From assembly GCA_963693085.1 (NCBI GenBank), contig OY856410.1, positions 1,335,355,804 to 1,335,419,803 on the forward strand: a DNA stretch of 64,000 bases, in the 5' to 3' direction. Below, piece by piece: positions 9,743-21,761 of the stretch. The notes beneath the pieces were generated by a model. It searched no databases. It was given only the letters and a program-made list of their open reading frames with translations, and had not been told where the DNA came from. A program made the position numbers and the translations under genes. Position 1 is the stretch's first letter; every line of letters starts with the position of its first letter. Source of the DNA: Alisma plantago-aquatica. Its lineage: Eukaryota; Streptophyta; Magnoliopsida; Alismatales; Alismataceae.

Positions 9743-11368
9743 TAAGGGGATCTTCCCCACTTATATCGATTTCTGCAAAAACAAATAAATTTGCAACGAA
9801 GTGCGTGTAACTAGTTAATTACACTTGAGCTCCTACTAACAAAACATAAAGCAAAACATTTAGAATAATGCCACATGTGTCCTGCATCATTATGGCTGTA
9901 GCAATATTGCCAAACCTTATGATTAAGGAGTAAAGTTCCTTTTTTAGTGCATTTTATTATGGATTAATTGATGAGTAGAACCCCTAAATCTTATCTTATA
10001 AAACCAACCATTAATGGTTACGTTAACAAGAGCGTAACTTTTTTTTGTGTGTTTTTTATCAACTTTATATAATAGATACATCTAGTTTCTCTTGATTGTA
10101 CACATATGTACCAAAGTTTCTAAAACTACAAAAAATACCCAAACTACTGTATCCCAAGAACAAAGGATAGGTTGCAGACATCTCACCATGTGGTATACTT
10201 TTTCCCTCTCTCCAGCCATGTGATGATGTCATCATTGATGTGGCACCAAGTGGCGTTCAACTGTTAAATGGTTCTTGAGTGGGTTCCACTTGCTGGCATG
10301 ACCTACATGGGGTCCTACACGCTAGCATATTGTAAAGACGTGTCAAAAATGTGGGTCCACAATGATCTACGTATTGGCGTATCATAATGGAGTGTCAATA
10401 TGTAGGGTCCTACACACTGGCGTATTGTACTGGTGTGCCAACAGTGCAAGACCTTTGTTGTTGACATGGCAAAGGTGCAGGTTTCAGGGTGAATGGCAAC
10501 ATTTTAGGTTTCACAAGATGAATAAAAAAATTGGGGTTTCACACACTACCAATATAGTTGATGTAAGGATCCACATTTCTTCATCATTAATACCATATTG
10601 TAGCTTGTATGGCCCACATTTTTATCCACACTACTCGTATCATTGCATTCTCGTACCATGGTGTCTATATCAACATAGTTTTGTGTGACATGCTTTTCTA
10701 TAGTTTAGCTCACATCATCTTGGGTTGACTGCGACGCAATAACCGCCAAGCATTGAATGATGAGGTCAACAATTTATTATTTCCAAATCCATGTTTATCA
10801 TTCCTAATAGAATTCTTAGTAAGTGAACCCACTACGATGCACCCTAGACCACATGCCCCTTTCAACAACTTGGATTAGCATTAATGAGCCACTGTACCTT
10901 GCTCGCCAGATGCTCATTTTCCTCATCCGTGGGAGATGATGTAGAACTATTTGCATTCTTGACTCAATATTAGGCTTGGCATTCCCAGTAGTAGCATGAG
11001 GCAACCAATTATTAATCAAATGGTCAATTTAGGTTTACTCAATTTTAGGGACCTATTAGTTATTTTTTGGAACTTAATTGCAATTCCCAAGTTTTTACTA
11101 GTTTGTTATTTGTTCGGTTAACAAAAGGTAATTAATTGCAATTGTCATGTTATAAGGGTTTCATTCAAGTCAATAATAAAGGCCAGTATTGATATTTGTC
11201 CAGACAAACTCAATCTTTATAAATTCAATAGTTTGGGAATTGGCTCTCCATTAATCTTACAACCTATAATGATGGAGACTGAAAGGAACAATGAAGTGAT
11301 GTTTAATGGTAGTTTCGTAATGAATGGTCTTGGAACCTTAATCATGAAGTAGATATTATGTGGAAAGA
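9743..11368. other. Unassigned non-coding stretch
   Basis: No ORF with recognisable domains. There are loose repeats of 'gggtcctacac...ggcgtattgta' around 10310-10430. Nothing else supported. Confidence 0.5.
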
Positions 11369-11376
11369 CATGGGCT

Positions 11377-11897
11377 TAAGGGTGAGCAAATGATGGTCCA
11401 GACCGCAAAACCGGACCGAACTGTTCAGTTCGGTCCGGTCCGGTCCTGGACCGGTCTGAGTTCGGTCCAGTCCACGATCCAGAAATTTTGGAAGTTCGAT
11501 CTGCGGTCCGGTCTGGTCCAAAACCGATCAGACCGCGGTCCGAACCGTAGACCGGTTTATATGTAAAATACATTGATATTTGAATATATATTATGTCACA
11601 AGTACAAACACATCACACATATAAACACAATTAGTGCAATTGTTTAATATTTATATTATATAATTGTTAAAAACAATTAAGATTATCTATATTTTTACTA
11701 TTAAATAAGTTGTGAAATACATAAAAAGTCTGATTGCGGTCCAAAGGGTCCGGTCCCGATCCGATCCAACATTGAAACGGTCTGGTCCCAGTCCGGTCCA
11801 CCTTCAAAATGGTCCGGTCTACAGTCCATAAATTTGTTGAAATTCGGTCCTCGGTCTGGTCTGGTCCGGTCCGGTTCTGGACCGATGCTCACCCCTA
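11377..11897. mobile_element. hAT-type MITE, 521 bp (GGTCCGGT family)
   Basis: Ends are TAAGGGTGAGCA and TGCTCACCCCTA, near-perfect terminal inverted repeats. They are flanked by the 8-bp duplication CATGGGCT (11369-11376) / CATGAGCT (11898-11905), 7 of 8 bases matching. Subterminal parts are packed with GGTCCGGT/ACCGGACC motifs in both directions. Eight-bp duplications and such subterminal repeats are typical of hAT elements. It has no coding capacity. Confidence 0.85.
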
Positions 11898-13038
11898 CAT
11901 GAGCTATTGCATAATGCAATTTCCAATAAAGTTACGAGGAAAATAATAGATAAACAACCTCCTAAAAAGGAGGGGTGCTGTTAGAATGAAGATGTACAAG
12001 ATGACATTAAAATGAAAAGGGGGGTCTCTAGAGTTACCTACATTTTTATTGAAAATGGGATATTTTAAAGATACTAGCTAGCAAAGACGAAAGCTAAGAA
12101 ATTAGATATGCATCTTGATACGTGCCATTTACCACACCAATTCACTAAGATAAATTATCCTATAGTTTAACCTTTTTAACTTTCAGATTAAGGCTAGTAT
12201 AGAAGGGTCGATCCCACAAAACTTTTTAAGATCGTTTCTTTAATCCCGATTGATTTTTGAACTTTATTTCTTTTTGGAGGTTTTTGAATATTTGAACAAG
12301 AAAGTAAATTCCGAGTTTTGGAGGATGATTACACTAGTACAAGAATGTAAATTGCAAATGAATAAAAGATTACACTAGTAAGGAACTGAAAAGATTATAC
12401 TAACTCAAGGACAGAAAGAAGATTGTTAGCATAATAAAACGATTATCTAATGACAAGAATTAAAGTGCAAGTAATGAAAGAAAGCAATTGAAGACAAGCG
12501 TTTGAAGGAAACAAATTAAATCAGATGGGAAAAACATCGAGGCTTAGGAGTTTCACCACTATAACCAAAATGAAAACAAGATTGAAGAAATACACAACAA
12601 GCAAAGGTATGCGAATCATTCGTAAATGAAACACAAGTGACGAACTCCACGTGAACCCATTGGTCCTGGCGTTCACGCATCCTAGTTCATCATCCTAATA
12701 AGGATTTTTCCGCGGTCACATCAAAATCCCCATGCGATTGGTTTAGTCGTTCTAAATCTTGGTTTCCACAGTCGCATCCGTCGAGATTAATCCACGATAA
12801 AAATGATTAATTACTTCATTAAAATTGACGATCTCTAAACCAAAAACCATCTATCTAAAAAGTCATATAAAACCTCGATCTAATCAACACATGGCTAAGG
12901 GACTACCCTCGCCTCGATAGAAAAACTACTCCCTAGCCATGGTATGGGATGGAGAAACAAAGGGAAGAAGGTAGAAAGCCATAGACCAGAAAAACAAAAT
13001 CTCCAAAGAGACCAAGCTGGTGACTATAAAATGACTTG

Positions 13039-13217
13039 TGTGAAAAATAATGTTATATTGATTCAATAAATAAAAGACGTACAACCCTGTCCTATATATA
13101 GGAGAAAGGGAGAAACCCTGAGACTTGAGACACAAGTAATCTAAATGGTCCGAGATACTAAAGGCCCACTAACTAATTAACCTATTAACTAAATAGGCTA
13201 ATATATACTCTCTAACA
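13039..13217 (-). repeat. 3' LTR of the TRIM-like element
   Basis: TGTGAAAAATAATG...TCTCTAACA, 179 bp. It differs from the other LTR at about 12 sites (roughly 7%), so the insertion is older than COP2 or the Sirevirus-like element. Confidence 0.9.
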
Positions 13218-13939
13218 CTCCCCCTTAAGCTGGATAATGGGTGAAACACATGTCCAAGCTTGGAGTTACAAGACTCGACAAAAGAAAAGATAGAAATGAT
13301 AAAAGATAAATATCATTCCCCATACAAAAGATTGATACTCCCCCTTAAACAAAACTCCCCCTGAATCATATGACGACGCCTCTCTCTTCTTTGGAATTGT
13401 TTCCTGCAGGCTGGAGATCCTCGAGCTTTGGAGATGGTCTTGTGGAGTGCATCTGGAGGGAAAACATTTGGTGAATGAGACCTGAATACTACAACAATAA
13501 TTCGCCACTTGGAGCAGACGATCCTTAATACCATGACTACGTCATCTTCACTTGAATACGTACTTAACGCGGCACGAATGCGGATCTCCAACGACGATGT
13601 AGCAGTAGTGGTGTCTTCAAAGTGTCTGAGAAGACGTGCATAATGTGGCACGGACATGAACGGACGATGTGCTGGTCATACGATGCATGTACCATAACTC
13701 TGGCGCATGAACCTTGGGGGCTTGACAGGAAAGGAGATCATCCATTAGGGAAAGTCCCAAGTAGATCAGTGGAAGGCGATGTCATAAGAACAAATGCAAC
13801 TCGAAGAAGACGTGATGAAGCAACCCGGTGAAGATAAATCTGGATGAATCAACCTTGCAGATGTAGACTTGGCAGGCTAGAAATTGTTGAGCTTCTGAGA
13901 AGTCTGAAGAAGCACCCATCTGTCTCTCAAGAATGCAAC

Positions 13940-14215
13940 AAGAGTGATAATGCTGTCTGAGATACTAAAGGCCTACTAACCAAGTCTTTAGTATTTCCCC
14001 TTTCCTATATATAGGATAGGGGCGTCCAGTCTTGTATTCATCTCATTGCATTCAATTCAATTACATCAATCTTATTTTCCATAGTAAAAAAAATAGAGAG
14101 GAGAGGAAGAGATGAGAAGAGAGAGAGAGAGCATGCAGGAGTATGTATGAGAGAGAGTATGAGAAGAGATGATATATGTATTCAGGCTACATATTCCAGA
14201 TTATCTGATCGTTTA
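13940..14215 (+). repeat. Inverted fragment inside the TRIM-like element
   Basis: Contains LTR-like sequence in plus orientation (about 13998-14083, 'cctatatataggataggggcg...cagtcttgtat', like 7868-7930), then a GA-rich block (14085-14215) like 6941-7075, also plus. The host element is on the minus strand, so this part is inverted. Next to it, 'gatactaaaggcctactaaccaa' and 'tctttagtat' form a short inverted copy of LTR sequence. Confidence 0.55.
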
Positions 14216-14433
14216 AGAAAGAGGAAAAAGAGCCATGGAGGCCGGAAGATGCCTAGGGGGCGGCTGGTCTAAGCCATGACGATGGTGGCCGCCGCCCGCA
14301 GGTGGAGGCGCTCCCCCTTGGTCGCTCTCTCTACAAGAGAGAGGCGGCGGCGGCTACGGTTGCATGCGCGCCGGACAGAAGAGGGAAGCGATGACAGCTA
14401 GGGTTCCCTAGGAGCGAACGTCCTCTGATACCA

Positions 14434-14612
14434 TGTGAGAAATAATGTTATATTGATTTGATAAATAAAAGACGTACAACCCTGTCCTATATATGGGAGC
14501 AAGGGAGAAACCCTGAGACTTAGGACACAAGTAATCTAAACGGGCCGAGATACTAAAGGGCTACTGACTAATTAACCTATTAACTAAATAGGCTAATATA
14601 TACTCTCTAACA
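14434..14612 (-). repeat. 5' LTR of the TRIM-like element
   Basis: TGTGAGAAATAATG...TCTCTAACA, 179 bp, directly beside the primer site at 14422-14433 and the target duplication at 14613-14617. Confidence 0.9.
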
Positions 14613-15743
14613 ACTTGCTCTCTTAATCCCCCGCTCCAAGAGAATGAGCAAGAAGTAAGAACGAGAAATAAAGCGAGATCCAGATCCAGAGATGATGAAC
14701 ACAATTTTATTACAGAATGAAGATTACACAACTATGAATTGAAAATGACAGAGCTTAATTAAAAGATGCTAGTACAAAATCTAGGATCCTTTTCTTAGTG
14801 GAGTCCCCCCTCCTTTTATAGGGAAAGGAGGGGTGGAAACCCTAAAAGGGGGGAAACAAATGGGAGAAGCTGCTGCAAACTTTTGCTGTTCGCAAGCCGC
14901 GAAACGGCCGTCTGGGCTAGATGTCCCCATATCTGCGGTTGTGCCTGAATCGGATTGCGTTTGCATTTCCAAGCTATGAAGACAAAGATCTAGATGGGTT
15001 GCTAGCCGAGATGGTCGTCTGGCTGATGATGTGGCGTGGTTATGGAGGAAGCGGATCAAACCTTAGGCTAAGGGGTGGCGACGCCGATTTGAATGTTTCT
15101 TGGTCATGAAGCAAGATGTCGAAACGGTCGTCTAGGCATGAGACGCCCAATTGGCGCCGCTGTGTGTGAAACTAAGGGTTAAAACCCTAACATGAGTGGC
15201 GACGCCCTTTCAATCTGACTTGATCTTTAAATTGGCTCGAAATGGCCTCTGGGCTTCACAAGTCGAGCGTCTGGGGTGCTTGAGACCAGCGTCTGGCGCG
15301 AATGAGACGGGCACCTGGTGCGTGAAATGCATCGGTTGAACTTCTTATAGCCTGGTGCGTGAAATGCATCATAATCTTGCTTTGAAGGAAAAACCTACAA
15401 AAGTATAGGAAAAAGTTAAGTATTTGCACAACTAATCGAAAAGTGGGTAAATTACAAATTGTCCTAGAAAATCAATAAAAAGGAATAAATTCTAATAAAA
15501 AAGAATAGGAAAATTATGCAAAAAGATACATGAATATACATTCATCAAAATACCCCAGACTTGAATCTTTGCTTGTCCTCAAGCAAATAAAATCACAAAT
15601 AAATCCAATTTATACTAACATGTTTGTCCTCACCCTTGTAACATCACTTTATTCCTTAATTTGGCCAAGCATCCCAATCTCCTAAAACTACAAAACACAA
15701 AATTCTATATTCCCTATTAAAATAAATTTCATAGCTTGTTTCT

Positions 15744-16051
15744 TGTGAAACAACCTGCTTCCCGGTCGATACCATCGACAGGTGGTCGATGGTATCAAGA
15801 CTATCACAACAACAGAACATCATTCTGTCGATGGTATCGACAGAAGGTCAACGGCAGAATCTGGCGATCTGCCTCTTTTCTCTATTTTTATTATATCACT
15901 TATTTTATTGTTTTTCTTGGATTTTCTCCTTTGTACCACCTTGTATCTTACCCTAATATATAAAAAGGAGTGAGACGACTATTGCCCTCACACACAACAG
16001 CTGCACCTAGCAGCCGTCAACATTGTTCGTCTCCCTTCTCTCTCGTTAACA
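15744..16051 (+). repeat. COP1 5' LTR, 308 bp, three palindrome units
   Basis: TGTGAAACAACC...CTCGTTAACA. Palindromes of the form GTCGAT-NNN-ATCGAC lie at 15765-15779, 15785-15799 (last arm mutated to CAAG) and 15827-15841. A TATA-like aatatataaaaagg is at about 15954-15967, placing the palindromes in U3 upstream of the presumed promoter. Confidence 0.92.
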
Positions 16052-16470
16052 TGGTATCAGAGCAAGGTCTGCTCTAGGCCGCCGTCTCTCTCCACCGACT
16101 GTCCCTCCCTCTTCCTTCTTCTTCCTCCTTGTCCGCCGGATCTTCCCCTTCCTTCCTCCCTCCGGATCTTCTCACCGCGGCACCGGCAGCAGTAGCTGCG
16201 GCTGAGCCGCCGCACGGCGTGCAGCCGTAATCCGCCGCTTTGAGGATCTTCGGGTGATCCGACGACGATCTAAAATCTGAACCAGAGGACTAGTCTCTCT
16301 ACGGTTATTATCCTAGTCACACATCCTCCATGTGTGATTAGGAAAATCGTCCGGAGGCTATGAATGCGTCAGTAACGCATTTCTCTTTGTTTCTTGTGTG
16401 ATGTGTATCTCTCCGTCACCTCAGTCTTCTTTGTGGCGTGTATCAATCCGTCACACAGTCCCGTTCTATA
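16052..16470 (+). promoter_or_regulatory. COP1 leader: primer site and conserved hairpins
   Basis: The primer site is TGGTATCAGAGC (16052-16063). A stem CCTAGTCACACAT...ATGTGTGATTAGG lies at 16312-16342. Two stems of the form GTGAYG...CGTCAC lie at 16398-16419 and 16433-16454, just before the gag ATG at 16471. The same three stems occur in COP2, COP3 and COP6. A role in RNA packaging, dimerisation or translation is inferred only. Confidence 0.65.
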
Positions 16471-19400
16471 ATGGGGGACATCAAGACGCCTATGATCTAC
16501 AATGAGGTGTCTCCTATCCCCTCCATCAAGCTCAACGGGAAGAATTTTCTTCTATGGATGAATGCTGTTCACACTGTCCTGGAGTCTCGTGACAAGGCGG
16601 GACATGTTGACTCAGGTCCTCTGGCCTCTACTGACAAAGGATATGCTGAATGGAAGCGTCATGATAGTCTAGTGAAGACTTGGTTGTGGAACAGCATGGA
16701 ACCTGTAATTGCGGCAAGGTTCATGTTCTATTCAACAGCTAAGGAGATATGAGACGCAGTGAAGCAGCATTATTCTCAAGAAAAAAAATGCGCTTCGGCA
16801 ATTCATGATCTATGACCGTTTGTTTGCTGAGAGGCAGGGTGACAAATCTCTTGAGGAGTACTTTGGAGCTATTCAGGCACCTTCTCAAGAGCTGAGCTAT
16901 TATCATCCAGTGATTGTGGATGAACAAATCAAGGACAGGGACGATCTAGTTACGGCTAAATTTTTATCTGGGCTTAACCCTTCGTGCGGTTCCGTCCGGA
17001 GTGTCATTCTAGCTTCTGATAAATTACCCAGTTTTGTGGAAGCCTATTCAAGAATACAACAATCTATCTTTGAGTCTGCTACTCCTGATCCTGCTATATC
17101 TTCTGGGGAGTCTCATGCATCCGTAGCTGCTGCGGTGAGAGGGGGACGACCTGGTATGGGCATAGGACGTGGGACACGTCCTAAGTGCATTTTCTGTGAC
17201 AAATTGGGACATACAATGGAGAAGTGCTGGAAGAAACATGGGAGACCTGCTGCACCACCTGTAGGGACAACACATTATGCCACTACTACAAATTCCTCTT
17301 CTTCTTCTGCTGTGGGAACTACTTCTGGAACCGGTATCACACTTACTCAAGAGGAGTATGATCGGTTTATTCAGGCTACACAACACATGAGTATGGGATC
17401 ATCGTCATCATCGTCAGCAAACTTGGCATCTACTGCGGGTAATCAGGCTACATCTCTCATAGCTTCTGGCTCTACTTCATCTTGGGTGGTTGATTCTGGC
17501 GCGTCACAACACATGACTGGTATGAGGAGATTGCTCCACTCTATTGACTCATATATCCCTCACCAATCTGTTACACTGGCAGATGGTTCAGTGAGGAGAG
17601 TGTTAGCTAGTGGATCTGTCCCTCTAACACCCAAGATTGACCTCAAATCTGTACACTTTGTGCCTGCGTTTCCTTTTAATCTTCTTTCTGTTGCAAAATT
17701 GATTGACACTGTAAACTGTACGGTAACATTTGGGCCTTCGTGTTTTGTATTATAGGATCTCACGAGTATGAGGACGATTGGTGGGGGACCTAGGAAAGGT
17801 GATCTCTACCTTTTTCATGGTGACAATCTGCCTCGCCAAGTATCTGCTCCTACTCCATCCGTCCTGTTGAGTGGTTCCCCCTTACTATGGCATTGCAGAT
17901 ATGGACATCCTTCCTTAGAGAGCCTGCGCAAGTTGGAACCAGAGTTGTCCCAAGTGTCATCTTTAGAGTGTCAGTCATGTCAGCTGGGAAAGCATCATAG
18001 GTTATCTTATCCCAGTTGTGTCAATAAATGGGCTTCTTGTCCTTTTGAGTTAGTCCACAGTGATGTGTGGGGTCCTGTTAAAGACCAGAGTTATAATGGT
18101 TTTCGTTACTTTATTTCTTTTGTGGATGATTTTTCTCGAATGACATGGATCTACCTTCTCAAAAGTCGAGAGTCTGTGCTATCTATTGTGAAACATTTCC
18201 ATACTGAAATAAAAGTCCAGTTTGACTGCAATATAAAAATTCTTCAATCTGATAATGCTCTAGAATATGTTCAAAAGGCTATGTCTGATTTTTGCAGCTC
18301 TGTAGGTATGATCCATCGCACATCGTGTCCTTACACCCCTCAGCAGAATGGGGTGGCTGAGCGGAAAAATTACCATCTGCTTGATATTGCTCGATCTATT
18401 ATGTTTCAATCCAATGTACCCAAGAAATTCTGGTCTAAAGCCCTTTTAACTGCTTGTTTCTTAATTAATAGACAACCATCCTCGGTTCTTAAAGGACATA
18501 CTCCCTTCTCTGTGCTGCGACCCACGGATCAGCCCTTTTCTGTCCCCCTTAGAGTGTTTGGTTGCACTTCCTTTGTCCATAATGTTGATCCTAAGGCCGA
18601 CAAGCTTTCTCCTAGGTCTGTTAAAACCTTATTCCTTGGTTACTCTAGTACTAGCAAAGGATACAAGTGTTACTGTCCTAGTCTTCGTCGGATGTTTGTG
18701 TCTCGGGATGTTACTTTCCATGATACCACTCCATATTTCTCCGATGCTATAAGTAAGGGGGAGCAATTGAGAGAGGGAGTGCCACCAGTTTTTCAGAGTG
18801 ATAGAGTGGCACCATCTGTGCAGAGTGAGGGAGCGCCACCCATCATTCCTGATTATACTTTTATTCCGGATGAGCAAGCAGCAGACATGTCTGTTATTGA
18901 GCATTACCCACATGTTTATAGTAGGCGAGGCAGACACGATCCAGAAGTGGTAGCGACACCAGTCTCTGAGCCTTCATCTTCGTCTTCTACTCATGGGATT
19001 CCTGCAGAAGCATCAAATCTTGATCTCCCTATTGCTGTTAGGAAAGGTACTCACTCTTGTACTATTAAACATCCTATTACAAATGTGTGTTGTCTGTCCC
19101 ACTTATCTAAGTAGGCCCGCGCATTTGCTATTGGGATTGATTATGTTGATATACCAAGGAATCACTATGATGCTATGAAGGACAGTGGCTGGAAACAAGC
19201 AATGCAGCTTGAGATGTCAGCTCTTTTGCATAATGACACATGGGATCTTGTTGACTTACCTACAGGGAAGAAAGCAGTGGGTTGCAGATGGGTTTTCACC
19301 ATCAAACATAATCCGGATGGATCTGTTGAGAGGTTGAAGGCCAGATTGGTAGCAAAAGGCTACACACAGACCTATGGAGTTGATTTCTTTGAGACTTTTT

Positions 19401-20698
19401 CTCCAGTAGCTCGTCTAAATTCTGTGCGAATTATTATTTCTCTGGCTACTACCTTTGATTGGCCCCTATTTCAGCTTGATGTTAAGAATGCATTTCTACA
19501 TGGTGACCTCCAGGAAGAGGTATATATGGAGCAATCTCCTGGGTTTGTTGCTCAGGGGGAGTGTTAGAAGGTCTGTAAATTGAAGAAAGCCATATATGGT
19601 TTGAAAGAGTCTCCTTGAGCGTGGTTTGACAAGTTCAGTGAGGTTGTACTCCAGATGGGCTTCTCTTGCTCCATGACTGATCACTCTTTATTCTACTCTA
19701 GCTCTTCCTGTGGCTCTATCATTATGGCGGTATATGTTGATGACATAGTAATTACTGGAAGTGATTCTACAGGCATATCTCGTGTGAAGGAAGGGTTGCA
19801 GAGACACTTCCAAACGAAGGATCTGGGTAAACTGAGATATTTTCTGGGCATTGAGGTGCTTAGATCTCATGCAGGTATCAATCTATCTCAGAGGAAATAT
19901 GTGCTGGACTTACTACAGGAGACAGGCATGACTAAATCTAAGCCGGTATCTACTCCTATGGATTATCACATCAAGGAGACAGTTGATGATGTTGAGTACT
20001 CAGATCCAGGATATTACAGGAGAATAGTTGGCAAGCTAATATATCTGACTGTTACACGACCTGACATTTCTTTTGCTGTAGGAGTTGTAAGTCAACATAT
20101 GCACTCACCACGACAGTCACACTGGACAGCAGTTTGCCGGATTCTGAGATATCTGAAGAGTGCTCCTGGTAAAGGGATCACATATTCTAAACCCAAGGTG
20201 CCTCCATCTACTTTGACTCTCACTGGGTACTCAGATGCAGATTGGGCTGGTGATCATACTGATAGAAGGTCTACATCAGACTATTGTACTTTCCTAGGTG
20301 ACCATTTGATTACCTGGAAAAGCAAAAAGCAGAATGTGGTAGCCAGATCCAACACTGAGGCTGAATACCGTGCTATGGCCCATGCATGTTGTGAACTACA
20401 ATGGGTCAAATCTGTTCTTTCTGAGTTAAAAATCACTATTATGTCTTCTATGGAGCTCAAGTGTGACAACCAGACTGCTATACACATTGCCAGGAATCCT
20501 ATCTTTCATGAGCGTACAAAGCATATAGAAGTTGATTGCCATTTTATTCGTGATCAAATCAAAGATGGCACTATTGTGACGCCATACGTCAAGTCTGAAG
20601 ATCAACTGGCGGATATCTTGACAAAGCCTTTGGGTCCGACAGCTTTTCAGAGATTATGTGGCAAGCTGGGCATACACGATGTGTACTCTCCAACTTGA
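16471..20698 (+). pseudogene. COP1 gag-pol polyprotein, broken
   Basis: Start chosen at 16471 by comparison with COP2, COP3 and COP6; the ATG at 16438 lies in the leader stem. Domains in order: UBN2-type Gag, zinc knuckle CIFCDKLGHTMEKC (about 17186-17227), protease VVDSGASQH (about 17488), integrase HHCC and DDE core, RT with [10 protein letters not shown] and YVDD (about 19733), and RNase H with DADW and TEAEYR. This would make a single copia polyprotein of about 1,400 residues for reverse transcription and integration. Breaks: TGA 16750, a one-base insertion in the A-run at about 16781-16788, TAG 17753, TAG 19112, TAG 19565 and TGA 19616. Most stops look like C-to-T or G-to-A changes of Gln, Arg or Trp codons. 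Not functional as it stands. Confidence 0.93.
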
Positions 20699-20705
20699 GG
20701 GGGAG

Positions 20706-21055
20706 TGTGAAACAACCTGCTTCCCGGTCGATACCATCGACAGGTGGTCGATGGTATCGAGACTATCACAACAACAAAACATCATTCTGTCGATACCATC
20801 GACAGACCTGTCGATGGTATCGACAGACCTGTCGATGGTATCGACAGAAGGTCAGCGGTGGAATCTGGCGATCTGCCTCTTTTCTCTATTTTTATTATAT
20901 CACTTGTTTTATTGTTTTTCTTGGATTTTCTCCTTTGTACCACCTTGTATCTTACCCTAATATATAAAAAGGAGTGAGACGGCTATTGCCCTCACACACA
21001 ATAGCTGCACCTAGCAGCCACCAACATTGTTCGTCTCCCTTCTCTCTCGTTAACA
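20706..21055 (+). repeat. COP1 3' LTR, 350 bp, five palindrome units
   Basis: Same ends as the 5' LTR but 42 bp longer. Units lie at 20727-20741, 20747-20761, 20789-20803, 20810-20824 and 20831-20845. The extra 42 bp are two further units at 21-bp spacing (GTCGAT..ATCGACAGACCT). Confidence 0.92.
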
Positions 21056-21060
21056 TTTCT

Positions 21061-21753
21061 AAATCAAGATTTTGTAGAAAAATAGGCTTCATCTGACTTC
21101 TGCTTTGACACTCATTTTTTTCTTTTCTTTTTGTGAGTTGTTGCACAAGAACATGACGAGGGGGGGGGAAGATGATGATCCCTCCTCTATTCGACTCAGG
21201 ATATATTTAATTTATAGAGTTGTTGCTATATTGGTCACAATTTTTTCATGTGCTCTTTGACATCTTTTGATGGTACGCCCCTTTGAGGGGTATGGAATTT
21301 TTGATATGGGAAGCATGCCACCCTGGACTTGATTTTTGTCTAGAAGTGATTCTTTGCTTATCTTTTTTTGAGAAAGAAAATAAGGGGGGGGGGGAGGTGT
21401 CCTTGTGATTATAACTTCAACATTTTTTTTGAAAGTGTCATTGCATCAGATAGAATATTCTTGTCAATCACATTATACGAGATTTATACCAAGTTAATCC
21501 ATAATTTAAAATAGAGAAAAATTGTGTTTGGTTTTGATTGATTCCATACGACTTGCCAACTTTTCCAAGGAGTGATGCTATTTTGGGATCCTAGATGACA
21601 TGGTGGTTTCAGACATGGCAATTTGTAAAAGTTTTTACAAAAAGATTTACTAAATTTTATTGGGGTACAATGATAAACATCTATTCATATTGGCCAACTA
21701 GATAATGGCCATTTTGCAGCTAAGGAAATAAAAACATGGCCGACTAAATAAAG
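21061..21753 (-). other. Athila interior between COP1 and the MITE, non-coding
   Basis: No ORF with recognisable domains. It has runs of G (21165-21172, 21386-21395) and T/A-rich sequence. It belongs to the Athila-like element by position. Confidence 0.5.
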
Positions 21754-21761
21754 GCCATAAG

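Larger units (their letters stand above)
13039..14612 (-). mobile_element. TRIM-like non-autonomous LTR element, 1574 bp
   Basis: Two 179 bp LTRs (13039-13217 and 14434-14612) flank about 1.2 kb with no gag or pol. The minus strand gives the primer site TGGTATCAGAGG at 14422-14433 next to the 5' LTR, and a polypurine tract at 13218-13230 (CTCCCCCTTAAGC on plus). The target duplication ACTTG stands at 13034-13038 and 14613-14617. It sits inside the Athila LTR. The interior begins with a GC-rich leader and ends with sequence shared with 7080-7746. The small size fits a TRIM or SMART-type element; mobilisation by a copia element is inferred from the primer site. Confidence 0.9.
12116..15547 (-). 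repeat. 3' LTR of the Athila-like element (about 1.85 kb plus insertion)
   Basis: Left part 12116-12722 matches 25761-26476; right part 15223-15547 matches 26474-26890 with further small rearrangements. Between lies sequence lost from the other LTR, including a TATA-like tttatagg at about 14815, and a TRIM-like element at 13039-14612. Ends are TG...CA. Confidence 0.85.
15744..21055 (+). mobile_element. COP1: Ty1/copia element, full length, 5.3 kb
   Basis: Full-length plus-strand element: LTRs 15744-16051 and 20706-21055, primer site TGGTATCAGAGC at 16052, gag-pol 16471-20698, polypurine tract CTTGAGGGGGAG at 20694-20705. The duplication TTTCT stands at 15739-15743 and 21056-21060. It lies inside the Athila-like element, so it is younger than that. 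Apart from the palindrome insertions the LTRs differ by about 3%. Confidence 0.95.
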
